Made by a program: the position numbers and the translations under genes | Shown here: positions 30,330-36,832 of the stretch, one piece after another | Layout of the letters: every line of letters starts with the position of its first letter | Position numbering within the stretch: the first letter of the stretch is position 1 | Notes under the pieces: model-generated | Seen by the model: only the letters and a program-made list of their open reading frames with translations | Database searches by the model: none | Told to the model about the DNA's origin: nothing | Assembly (NCBI RefSeq): GCF_026013415.1 | Contig: NZ_JAPDOK010000003.1 | Location: 496,001-560,000, forward strand | DNA: 64,000 bases | Reading direction: 5' to 3' | Origin: Sphingomonas caeni | GTDB lineage: Bacteria; Pseudomonadota; Alphaproteobacteria; Sphingomonadales; Sphingomonadaceae

Positions 30330-30346
30330 GGGGCTCGTGAGACCCC
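30330..30346 (+). other. GTGA-capped hairpin downstream of pgk
   Basis: GGGG (30330-30333), a bulged C, TC, loop GTGA, GA, then CCCC (30343-30346). It lies 61 bp after the pgk stop. It has no T-run, so it is not a typical terminator. It precedes the tRNA-like elements and uses the same GNRA loop as the first of them. Confidence 0.4.
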
Positions 30347-30397
30347 GCGGGCGCGGCCGGCTCTGCCGTCCCGTGTTCCAGGAAATAGACGCCCTAG

Positions 30398-30469
30398 GGA
30401 ATGTAGCTCAGTTGGATAGAGCACCCGGGTGACCGGGGTGTCGGCGGTTCAATTCCGTCCATTTCGCCA
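30398..30469 (+). ncRNA. tRNA-like element with a GNRA tetraloop in place of the anticodon loop
   Basis: 72 nt with tRNA architecture: acceptor-like GGAATG (30398-30403) pairing with CATTTC (30460-30465), then G and encoded CCA (30467-30469). The D arm is GCTCAGTTGGATAGAGC (30406-30422). The T arm is GGCGG-TTCAATT-CCGTC (30443-30459). The anticodon arm is CCCGG-GTGA-CCGGG (30424-30437): a perfect 5-bp stem closed by the tetraloop GTGA, so there is no anticodon. The acceptor has six clear pairs, not seven. It could be a decayed tRNA or a tRNA mimic; it cannot decode. Confidence 0.6.
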
Positions 30470-30471
30470 AC

Positions 30472-30573
30472 GCTCAATGGTTGAGCAGCAGACTGGTAAT
30501 CTGCCGGCGCGCAAGCGTCTTCGTGGGTTCGAATCCCACACTGGCCTGTCAAGCCAGTGCCCGTGGAAGGCAC
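30472..30573 (+). ncRNA. Second tRNA-like element, tRNA-Tyr-like, acceptor strand partner only downstream
   Basis: It begins 2 nt after the CCA of the first element. D-arm-like hairpin GCTCAA-TGG-TTGAGC; anticodon arm GCAGA-CTGGTAA-TCTGC (30488-30504); long variable arm with a GCAA-capped stem; T arm GTGGG-TTCGAAT-CCCAC (30523-30539). The anticodon arm and the CTTCG before the T arm resemble bacterial tRNA-Tyr, but the loop reads GGT at the anticodon position. The 3' acceptor strand ACTGGC has no 5' partner upstream. It pairs instead with GCCAGT downstream (7-bp stem 30539-30545/30553-30559), which is followed by a second D-arm-like hairpin GTGCC...GGCAC. It may be a permuted or degenerate tRNA. 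Confidence 0.5.
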
Positions 30574-30822
30574 TCCAAATCGGGGAGGCCGGCGGGGCGT
30601 TCACGCCGAAGGCGAGGCGCTTTGCGCGAAGCCCGAGGCAACCGGTGCCCGGCTCTGTGCCGGCGAGGATACCTGCAGGCGCGCGCGGGTCGCGCGGCGT
30701 TCGTACCGGGAGCGGGTCCGCCCGCTCGTCCGCGCGGGCGCCAGAAGGCCCCGGCGACTGCCTCAATCGCCAGCCCGCACGCGCATCGGGGAACGCCCCC
30801 CGGCCGACCTATTCCACTCCAT
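30574..30822. other. GC-rich stretch without a convincing gene
   Basis: Several short hairpins can form (for example CTCC/GGAG at 30573-30590, GGCG-TTCA-CGCC near 30600, GCGC-TTT-GCGC near 30620), so it may extend the structured RNA upstream. Open frames cross it on both strands, but they also run through the tRNA-like elements and the palindromic repeat, and their products show no domain, so I do not call them genes. Confidence 0.4.
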
Positions 30823-30904
30823 CGTCATCCCGGCGAAAGCCGGGACCCAGGGTAACGGGCCATGCCGCTCGTGGCTCTGGGTCCCGGCTTTCGCCGGGAT
30901 GACG
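30823..30904. repeat. Palindromic repeat of the GTCATCCCGGCGAAAGCCGGGA family
   Basis: Second copy of the family also at 11416, 38495 and 59613, with long complementary arms beginning CGTCATCCCGGCGAAAG and a short spacer containing GGGCCATGCCG. It separates the tRNA-like region from the promoter region of the SPFH gene. Confidence 0.85.
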
Positions 30905-31059
30905 GAAGTGTTTTGACGCCCTCCGGACATCAAGATTTGCACATTTCTCTATATACTGCACTGCAGCAAAATAAAGGTTGCAATCGTTACTTTCCCGGCC
31001 TAACCGCGCCCTCCCGCACCGGCATGGGGCCGTTGCGCGTGAGAAGAGGAGGACCGGCC
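30905..31059 (+). promoter_or_regulatory. AT-rich leader upstream of the SPFH gene
   Basis: An island of A/T-rich sequence (TTTCTCTATATACTGC, then AAAATAAAGG) in a G+C-rich context, with TGCA repeated four times (as TTTGCAC, CTGCACTGCAG and TTGCAATC). It is the likely promoter region, but I cannot place -35 and -10 boxes with confidence. A strong GAGGAGGA ribosome site at 31045-31053 precedes the ATG. Confidence 0.45.
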
Positions 31060-32196
31060 ATGACGTTCGTTATTGCCGAAAACCAGCGCGGTCTCCTCAT
31101 TCAGGATGGCCGCATCATCGATGTTCTGGGTCCGGGTCGTCACCGGATCTCGAACTGGCTCGGACGCAAGAGCGTGGAACTGGTCGACGCCGTCGGCCTG
31201 TTCACCTCGCCCTGGGCCGAGATCATGGAGAAGCGCCATCCGGAACTCGCGGAGGCGAATTTCGTGACCGTGCGCCCGAACGAGGGCGAGGTCGCGGTCG
31301 TGTGGCTCGGTGCGCGTCCGGCATGGATCGTGCGGCCGGGGCAGGCGATCCATGTGTGGAAGGTGCTCGACGAGGTACGGGTCGATACGTTCGACGTCCT
31401 CGATCGCCCGCGGCTCGACAAGCGCGAGCTGGTGGCGTTCGAAAAGGCGGCGACGATCGGTTCGCTCGGCGCCGGTCCGATCGCGATCGTCTCGGTCGGC
31501 GAGGCCGAGGCGGGGCTGGTGTTCTTCGACGGCGAGCTCGTCGAGACGCTGGGCCCGGGGCGTTACGGCTATTGGCAGGTCGGCCGCAAGGTCACCGCCA
31601 AGATGCTCGATACGCGTCCGATCCCGGTCGAGATCACCGCGCAGGAGATCCTGACCAAGGACCGTGTGTCGCTGCGCGTCACGCTCACCACCTTCGTGCA
31701 GGTCACGGACGTGCGTGTCGCGGCGCTCTCGACCCCGGACTATCAGGGTCACGTGTACAAGCTCGTCCAGTTCGCGGTCCGCGAGGCCGTGGGCGGGCGG
31801 ACGCTCGACGAACTGCTCAACGACCGCGAGTCGGTCGATGCGCAGATCGTCCGGCATGTGCGCGAGCAGCTTGGCGATATCGGGATTCGGGTGACCGAAC
31901 TCGGCGTCAAGGACGTGATCCTGCCGGGCGATATGCGCGAGCTGATCAACCGGGTGGTCGAGGCGGAGAAGGTCGCGCAGGCGAACCTGATCCGCCGGCG
32001 CGAGGAGACCGCGGCGACGCGGAGCCTGCTCAACACGGCGAAGCTGATGGAGGATAACCCCACGCTGCTTCGCCTGAAGGAGCTCGAAGCGCTCGAGCGC
32101 GTGACCGAGAAGATCGGCCGCATCGACGTCCAGACGGGCGATCGGGGTCTCACCGGGATCCTCGACCAGCTCGTGACCCTCAAGCCGCGGGACTGA
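31060..32196 (+). CDS. SPFH/Band 7 domain protein without a membrane anchor
   Basis: A 378-residue slipin/stomatin-like protein. The SPFH core runs from about residue 185 (RPIPVEITAQEILTKDRVSLRVT...VRVAALSTPDYQ) to VKDVILPGDMRELINRVVEAEK, followed by the charged coiled-coil typical of the family. No N-terminal transmembrane segment is seen. Three copies of a hydrophobic-G-...-PG unit precede the core (residues 10-28, 78-95 and 151-170; two share LGPGR). The ATG 31060 is favoured by the strong Shine-Dalgarno sequence. Such proteins scaffold membrane microdomains or proteases. Link to the adjacent aldolase gene is unclear. Confidence 0.85.
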   Translation: MTFVIAENQRGLLIQDGRIIDVLGPGRHRISNWLGRKSVELVDAVGLFTSPWAEIMEKRHPELAEANFVTVRPNEGEVAVVWLGARPAWIVRPGQAIHVWKVLDEVRVDTFDVLDRPRLDKRELVAFEKAATIGSLGAGPIAIVSVGEAEAGLVFFDGELVETLGPGRYGYWQVGRKVTAKMLDTRPIPVEITAQEILTKDRVSLRVTLTTFVQVTDVRVAALSTPDYQGHVYKLVQFAVREAVGGRTLDELLNDRESVDAQIVRHVREQLGDIGIRVTELGVKDVILPGDMRELINRVVEAEKVAQANLIRRREETAATRSLLNTAKLMEDNPTLLRLKELEALERVTEKIGRIDVQTGDRGLTGILDQLVTLKPRD

Positions 32197-32317
32197 GGTC
32201 CCGCACCGATGGGGAGGGGTGGCGCAAGCCGCTCCTCCCTTGTCGCGCGTTGTCAGGCTTCCGCACCGCAGCATGGCTGGCTAGGGCCACCCCAACGCAG
32301 CGAATCAGGGAAGCCCC

Positions 32318-33232
32318 ATGTCTATCACGCCCGCCGTCAAAGCCATTCTCGCCAATTACGAGTCCGACAATCCGGGCGTGAAGGCGAACCTTGCGCGCAT
32401 CCTGATGCAGGGGCGGCTGGGCGGCACCGGCAAGTTGATCATCCTGCCCGTGGACCAGGGCTTCGAGCATGGCCCGGCGCGCAGCTTCGCGGTCAATCCG
32501 CCGGCCTATGACCCGCATTATCATTTCCAGATCGCGATCGATGCGGGCCTTTCCGCCTATGCCGCGCCGCTCGGGATGATCGAGGCGGGGGCGGGGACCT
32601 TTGCCGGGCAGATCCCGACGATCCTCAAGTGCAATTCGTCCAATAGCTGGGCCACGGGGGCCAACCAGGCGATTACCGGCGGGGTCGACGACGCGCTGCG
32701 GCTCGGCTGCTCGGCGATCGGCTTCACCATCTATCCGGGCAGCGACGACTGTTTCGACATGATGGAGGAGATCAAGGAGCTCAGCGCCCAGGCCAAGTCG
32801 GTCGGCATCGCTACGGTGCTCTGGTCCTATCCGCGCGGCGGCGCGCTGCCCAAATCGGGTGAGCTTGCGCTCGATGTCGGCGCCTATGCCGCGCACATGG
32901 CGGCGTTGCTCGGCGCGCATATCATCAAGGTGAAGCTGCCCAGCGACCATATCGAGCAGAAGGACGCGCAAAAGGCGTACGAAGGCACCGACTGGTCGAA
33001 CCAGTCGGACCGGGTGGCGCATGTCGTCAAGTCGTGCTTCAACGGGCGCCGGATCGTCGTCTTTTCGGGCGGCGCGGCGAAGGGCGAGGATGCGGTGTTC
33101 CAGGACGCGCGCGACATTCGTGACGGCGGCGGCAACGGCTCGATCATCGGGCGCAACACTTTCCAGCGCTCGCGCGAGGATGCGCTGGCGATGCTCGACC
33201 GGCTGGTGCGGATTTACAAAGGCGAGGAATGA
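32318..33232 (+). CDS. fbaB: Fructose-bisphosphate aldolase, class I (DhnA type)
   Basis: A 304-residue Schiff-base aldolase of the archaeal/FbaB class, which makes or splits fructose 1,6-bisphosphate. Motifs are IILPVDQGFEHGPARSF at the N-terminus, the Schiff-base lysine region HIIKVKLPSDH, VVFSGGAAKGEDAV and GSIIGRNTFQRSREDA at the phosphate site. It completes the tkt-gap-pgk-fba set, though separated from pgk by the tRNA-like region and the SPFH gene. It overlaps the next small gene by 4 bp. Confidence 0.92.
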   Translation: MSITPAVKAILANYESDNPGVKANLARILMQGRLGGTGKLIILPVDQGFEHGPARSFAVNPPAYDPHYHFQIAIDAGLSAYAAPLGMIEAGAGTFAGQIPTILKCNSSNSWATGANQAITGGVDDALRLGCSAIGFTIYPGSDDCFDMMEEIKELSAQAKSVGIATVLWSYPRGGALPKSGELALDVGAYAAHMAALLGAHIIKVKLPSDHIEQKDAQKAYEGTDWSNQSDRVAHVVKSCFNGRRIVVFSGGAAKGEDAVFQDARDIRDGGGNGSIIGRNTFQRSREDALAMLDRLVRIYKGEE

Positions 33233-33663
33233 GGGCGGCCGCGCTCGCCTTGGCGCTGATCGCCGGTGGGGGCTGTTCGCCGGCGCGCGACATGCCGCTC
33301 AACGCAATCGCGGACGAGGCGGCCACCGGAAACCCCGAGGGGATCGTCTCCGCCGTGTCGCGGCTGAAGCAGAGCGGCACGCGCGATGCCGAGACGCTGC
33401 AGGACGCGCTCGGCCGCGCGATGCAGGTCGCGCCGGATCGCGTCCTCCCGCTGGTCGGAACCTCCGAAGCGCTGGCGCCGCGCCATATCTGCCTGCCGCT
33501 GCTCGACCCGATGGCGCCGCCGCATTGGGCCAAGGAACAGATCGAAGCCTCACGCAAGGCGATCGAGGGCGTGCGCGATCCGTCGCTAGCGAAGCCGCGA
33601 GAGGCGTGCCTGGCCGAGGTCAACAGCGCGGCCACCGCGCTCGATCGCGGCGAAGAGGAATGA
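33229..33663 (+). CDS. Small exported protein, lipoprotein-like
   Basis: A 144-residue protein. The N-terminus RAAALALALIAGGGCSPARD is a signal sequence with a lipobox-like IAGGGC, though the -3 residue is not the usual leucine. The mature part is helical (VSAVSRLKQSG, TLQDALGRAMQ) and has two further cysteines (HICLPLL, REACLAEV). It overlaps the aldolase stop and the next gene start by 4 bp each, so it is co-translated with both. No family recognised. Confidence 0.7.
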   Translation: MRAAALALALIAGGGCSPARDMPLNAIADEAATGNPEGIVSAVSRLKQSGTRDAETLQDALGRAMQVAPDRVLPLVGTSEALAPRHICLPLLDPMAPPHWAKEQIEASRKAIEGVRDPSLAKPREACLAEVNSAATALDRGEEE

Positions 33664-34052
33664 TCGGCCGCCGTGCGTTGCTAGGCGGGGTGGCGCTGGC
33701 GGTGCTGGGCGCGGGTGCAGCGAGGAGCATGGGCGTGGAAGACGAGATCGACAGCTATGGTTTCATCGGCAAGGTCCGCTGTCATCCCGGCAAGCGCGCG
33801 GCGCTGGCCGCGGTGCTCAACAGCGACGCGGGCGCGATGCCCGGCTGCATCCTCTACCTCATCGCCGAGGACCTGAAGGAGGCCGATGTGCTGTGGATCA
33901 CCGAGATCTGGGAGAGCAAAAGCGCGCACGACCAGTCGCTCGAACTGCCCGGGGTCAAGGCGGCGAACGCCAAGGGGCGGCCGCTGATCAAGGCGTTCGA
34001 GATGGCGGTCGAGACCCGCCCGGTGCTCCAGCAGAGCCAGAACGGCGCATGA
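33660..34052 (+). CDS. Exported antibiotic-biosynthesis-monooxygenase-like (ABM) domain protein
   Basis: A 130-residue protein. A hydrophobic N-terminus with a twin arginine (MIGRRALLGGVALAVLGAGA) suggests export, possibly by Tat. The rest is an ABM-type ferredoxin-like fold: YGFIGKVRCHPGKRAALAAVL, then CILYLIAEDLKEADVLWITEIWESKSAHDQSL. ABM domains are cofactor-free monooxygenases or dimeric small-molecule binders; a secreted version is uncommon. ATG 33660 overlaps the preceding stop, and its own stop overlaps the methyltransferase start. Confidence 0.75.
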   Translation: MIGRRALLGGVALAVLGAGAARSMGVEDEIDSYGFIGKVRCHPGKRAALAAVLNSDAGAMPGCILYLIAEDLKEADVLWITEIWESKSAHDQSLELPGVKAANAKGRPLIKAFEMAVETRPVLQQSQNGA

Positions 34053-34711
34053 GTGGGGACTGGAAAGCGGTCGACGACTATATCGCCGGCAATCTGCTCG
34101 GCGACGATCCCGCGCTCGAAGCGGCGCTGGCGGCGAACAAGGCGGGCGGGCTGCCGCCGATCGATGTGTCGGCGACGCAGGGGAAGATGCTCCATCTCCT
34201 CGCGCGGATGATGGGGGCGCGGCGTATCCTCGAAGTGGGGACGCTGGGCGGCTATTCGACGATTTGGCTGGCGCGGGCGCTGCCCAGGGATGGGCGGCTG
34301 GTGACGCTCGAGCTGGTGCCGCACCATGCTGAGGTGGCGCGGGCGAACCTGGCGAATGCGGGCGTGGCGGATCGCTGCGAGGTGCGCGTCGGGCCGGCGA
34401 TCGACAGCCTCGCGGCGCTCAGGGCCGAGGGCGCCGAGCCGTTCGACCTCGTCTTCATCGACGCCGACAAGCCCGGCAACGTCGCCTATGTCCGCGCCGC
34501 GCTCGAACTGGCGCGGCCAGGCACCGCGATCATCGTCGACAATGTCGTGCGCGAGGGCGGCATCCTCGATCCCGCCAGCACCGATGCCGCGGTGATCGGC
34601 ACCCAGCGGCTGTTCGAGATGCTGGCGGATGAGCCCCGGCTCGATGCCACCGCGATCCAGACCGTGGGCGCCAAGAAATGGGACGGGTTCGTGCTGGCGC
34701 TGGTGCGCTAG
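34049..34711 (+). CDS. SAM-dependent O-methyltransferase (family 3, COMT/CCoAOMT type)
   Basis: A 220-residue class I methyltransferase. The SAM motif is RILEVGTLGGYSTIWLARALP; LVTLELVPHHAEVA follows; the metal-binding aspartates are in DLVFIDADKPGN and IIVDNVVREG. This is the divalent-metal catechol or caffeoyl-CoA O-methyltransferase group. The ATG at 34049 overlaps the ABM gene stop. It ends convergently with a leftward lipoprotein gene, sharing 4 bp. The acceptor substrate is unknown. Confidence 0.88.
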   Translation: MSGDWKAVDDYIAGNLLGDDPALEAALAANKAGGLPPIDVSATQGKMLHLLARMMGARRILEVGTLGGYSTIWLARALPRDGRLVTLELVPHHAEVARANLANAGVADRCEVRVGPAIDSLAALRAEGAEPFDLVFIDADKPGNVAYVRAALELARPGTAIIVDNVVREGGILDPASTDAAVIGTQRLFEMLADEPRLDATAIQTVGAKKWDGFVLALVR

Positions 34712-35091
34712 AGCCCGCCGCTGAACGTGAACATGAAGCGATAGGACCGTGGGCTGAGCTTCCGGCCCTGGAGCTTGCCGGGCAAGGCCTCGCGAAGCGT
34801 GAGCGCCCCGTCCGCGACATGCACCGGGGTGCCGAGCGTCAGGTCCATCCGCCGCTTGCCGCGCCCGGTACCGACCTCGACGCGGACCACGAGCCGGCCG
34901 GACCAGACGCAGGTGACGTCGCTGGGGCACCGGCTGTCCTCGATCACCGCGATCGGGCGGACGGTGGGCCCGCCGACGCGCACCGTCTGGCCGATCCGGG
35001 CGACGCCTTCGGGGCGAGTCTGGGCGGCGGTACCCGTCGTTACACAGGCAGCGAGCAGGAAGGGCAGACAGAGGAGGATGCGTATCTTCAT
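34708..35091 (-). CDS. Hypothetical lipoprotein
   Basis: A 127-residue protein with a clear lipobox (LPFLLAAC, C16). The mature part is beta-rich: VARIGQTVRVGGPTVRPIAVIEDSRCPSDVTCVWSGRLVVRVEV. Two cysteines, CPSDVTC, are close together. The RCPxDVTCVW pattern recurs in small bacterial exported proteins of unknown role. It is convergent with the methyltransferase. Confidence 0.7.
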   Translation of the reverse strand: MKIRILLCLPFLLAACVTTGTAAQTRPEGVARIGQTVRVGGPTVRPIAVIEDSRCPSDVTCVWSGRLVVRVEVGTGRGKRRMDLTLGTPVHVADGALTLREALPGKLQGRKLSPRSYRFMFTFSGGL

Positions 35092-35135
35092 GCGGCCAGC
35101 CTATCCGATGGCGATGAGTCGCGAATGAACGAACC

Positions 35136-35468
35136 TCATTCCTCGCCGAGCACGTCCCCCAGCCGATCGAGGCGCGTTTCCCAAAGCTCGCGGCAATGCG
35201 CGATCCACTGGGCGATCGTGATCAGCCCCGCCGCCTCGATACGGCAGACGCGGGTGCGGCCGTGCTTCTCGCTCGCGACCAGGCCACAGCTTTCGAGCAG
35301 CCGCAGATGCTGGCCGACCGCGGTCACGGTGATGCCGAGCGGCTCGGCGAGGCGCGAAACGGAGAGGGGACCCCGCGCGAGCCGCTCGACAATGGCGCGC
35401 CGGCTGGGATCGCCGAGCGCATGAAAGACGCGATCAATCGGCGGGGAGATCGCAGGCGCGGCGGCCAT
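35136..35468 (-). CDS. ArsR-family transcriptional regulator
   Basis: A 110-residue winged-helix repressor-type protein. It shows VFHALGDPSRRAIVERLARG, SVSRLAEPLGITVTAVGQHLRLLESCGLV and SEKHGRTRVCRIEAAGL. This is the ArsR subgroup that partners with AHSA1/SRPBCC genes and lacks the metal-binding ELCVCDL motif. It overlaps the AHSA1 gene by one base and would autoregulate through the palindromic region at 35949-36013. Confidence 0.9.
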   Translation of the reverse strand: MAAAPAISPPIDRVFHALGDPSRRAIVERLARGPLSVSRLAEPLGITVTAVGQHLRLLESCGLVASEKHGRTRVCRIEAAGLITIAQWIAHCRELWETRLDRLGDVLGEE

Positions 35469-35938
35469 CACTCTGCGAGCGTCCGGCCGAGGCTGTCGAG
35501 CAGCGCGTTCCAGCCCATCTCGCGGATCTGCGGCCCGTCCGACCCCTCGAAGAACGCCCCCTGGAAGGTGCAGACCAGCCGGGTTTCCTCGCCCTGCGGC
35601 ACGATCTCCATCGTCACCAGCGAAGAGGAGATGCAGGCATCCATCATCCACATGCTGCTCGTGGTCACCACGCGGCGGCCCGGCACGATAGTCTCGAACC
35701 GGCCTTCGCTGGCGAGCACCATGCCCTTGATCGGGCTGTCGCCGACGAAGCGGTATTTGAGCCGCTCGGCCCCGCCGATGCGGAAATCGGACTCATAGTC
35801 GAGCACGTCCTGATGCGCGCCGCCCGCGAACCAGCGGCGCTTCTTGTCGGGATCGGCCAGCGCGGCGAACACCGCGTCGGCGGGACGGGGATAGGTGCGT
35901 TCGAGCGTGAAGCTGCTGTGGACGGCGGGTTCGGTCAT
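35468..35938 (-). CDS. AHSA1/SRPBCC-domain protein
   Basis: A 156-residue hydrophobic-pocket protein of the START/AHSA1 fold: FTLERTYPRPADAVFAALADPDKKRRWF at the N-terminus and GWNALLDSLGRTLAE at the C-terminal helix. It begins at ATG 35938 (MTEPAVHSS); an upstream in-frame start would lie within the promoter. Such proteins are commonly encoded with ArsR regulators. The ligand is unknown. Confidence 0.88.
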   Translation of the reverse strand: MTEPAVHSSFTLERTYPRPADAVFAALADPDKKRRWFAGGAHQDVLDYESDFRIGGAERLKYRFVGDSPIKGMVLASEGRFETIVPGRRVVTTSSMWMMDACISSSLVTMEIVPQGEETRLVCTFQGAFFEGSDGPQIREMGWNALLDSLGRTLAE

Positions 35939-35948
35939 CGTGCGACTC

Positions 35949-36013
35949 CAATAGTGAAGTGATTGCTTGAGTATCGAGTTGCGCGAGATAGTCAAGTGAT
36001 CACTTCACTATTG
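35949..36013 (-). promoter_or_regulatory. Promoter with ArsR-type operators upstream of the AHSA1-ArsR operon
   Basis: A perfect 15-bp inverted repeat, CAATAGTGAAGTGAT at 35949-35963 and ATCACTTCACTATTG at 35999-36013. The right arm is part of a perfect 12-bp palindrome AAGTGATCACTT (35994-36005). On the minus strand, -35 TTGACT (35995-35990) and -10 TACTCA (35973-35968) with a 16-bp spacer lie between the arms, so bound repressor would block polymerase. It may also affect the divergent thiE gene. Confidence 0.6.
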
Positions 36014-36059
36014 CGCGCGGACGCTTGACCCGGGCGCGCGTGCGGCGGATGGGGCAGGG

Positions 36060-36743
36060 ATGACCGAAGATGACGGCCTGCCCCCGCTCGCCCCCGATTT
36101 CGCCGATCAGTTCCGCCGCGACGACCGGCGGCCGCCGTGTCAGCTCTATCTGATCTCGCCGCTGGAAGTGGGCGGGAGCTTCCCCGACCGGCTCAGGCGC
36201 GCGCTGGGGGTCGGGCCGGCGGCGGCGTTCCAGTTCCGCGTGAAGGGTATTGATCAGCACGAGGCTGCCCGGCTCGCCGAACCGCTCCAGCGCATCTGCG
36301 CCGATCATGACGTCGCCTTCATCGTCAACGACAGCGCGGCGCTGGCCAAGAGGCTGGGCGCGGACGGGGTGCATCTGGGACAAGGCGATGGCGATCCGCG
36401 CGAGGCGCGGGCGTTGCTCGGACCTTCGGCGCAGATCGGCGTGACCTGCCACGACAGCCGCCACCTCGCGATGGAAGCGGGGGAGGCGGGGGCCGATTAC
36501 GTCGCGTTCGGCGCCTTCTATCCGACCGGCACCAAGGAAGTGCGCCACCGTCCCGAGCCGGTGATCCTCGCCTGGTGGTCGACCATGTTCGAGCTGCCCT
36601 GCGTCGCGATCGGGGGGATCACGCCGGCGAATGCCGCGCCGCTGGTGGTGGCGGGCGCCGATTTCCTCGCGGTGAGCAACGCCGTGTGGGGCGGGGATGA
36701 GGAAGCGGCAGTGAAGGCATTCGCGGGCGTGCTCGCTCAATAG
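36060..36743 (+). CDS. thiE: Thiamine-phosphate synthase (ThiE-like)
   Basis: A 227-residue TIM-barrel enzyme joining HMP-PP and thiazole phosphate. It shows QFRVKGIDQHEA, FIVNDSAALAKRLGADGVHLGQGDGD, IGVTCHDSRHLAMEAGEAGADYVAFGAFYPTGTK (split by the family-typical phosphate loops) and VAIGGITPANAAPLVVAGADFLAV. The first 30 residues are an extension. Divergent from the AHSA1-ArsR operon. No other thi genes are near. Confidence 0.87.
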   Translation: MTEDDGLPPLAPDFADQFRRDDRRPPCQLYLISPLEVGGSFPDRLRRALGVGPAAAFQFRVKGIDQHEAARLAEPLQRICADHDVAFIVNDSAALAKRLGADGVHLGQGDGDPREARALLGPSAQIGVTCHDSRHLAMEAGEAGADYVAFGAFYPTGTKEVRHRPEPVILAWWSTMFELPCVAIGGITPANAAPLVVAGADFLAVSNAVWGGDEEAAVKAFAGVLAQ

Positions 36744-36832
36744 CCCCAAACGCCCCGGCATGACGGGAGACGGACCCAAGCCCGACCTCCCTCGTTCTCC
36801 TGATGTGGGTTCCACCACAGGAGATTGAAAGC

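Noticed and set aside
30398..30469. Functional tRNA with a short anticodon arm.
   Set aside because: A 4-nt loop cannot present an anticodon, and the acceptor stem is one pair short.
30398..30600. Two-piece tmRNA as an explanation of the tRNA-like region.
   Set aside because: No tag reading frame of the usual alphaproteobacterial type was found, and no acceptor CCA lies next to the T arm of the second module.
30429..30916. Open frames on both strands across the tRNA-like region and the palindromic repeat.
   Set aside because: They pass through RNA-like elements and a repeat, have no ribosome sites or domains, and overlap one another.
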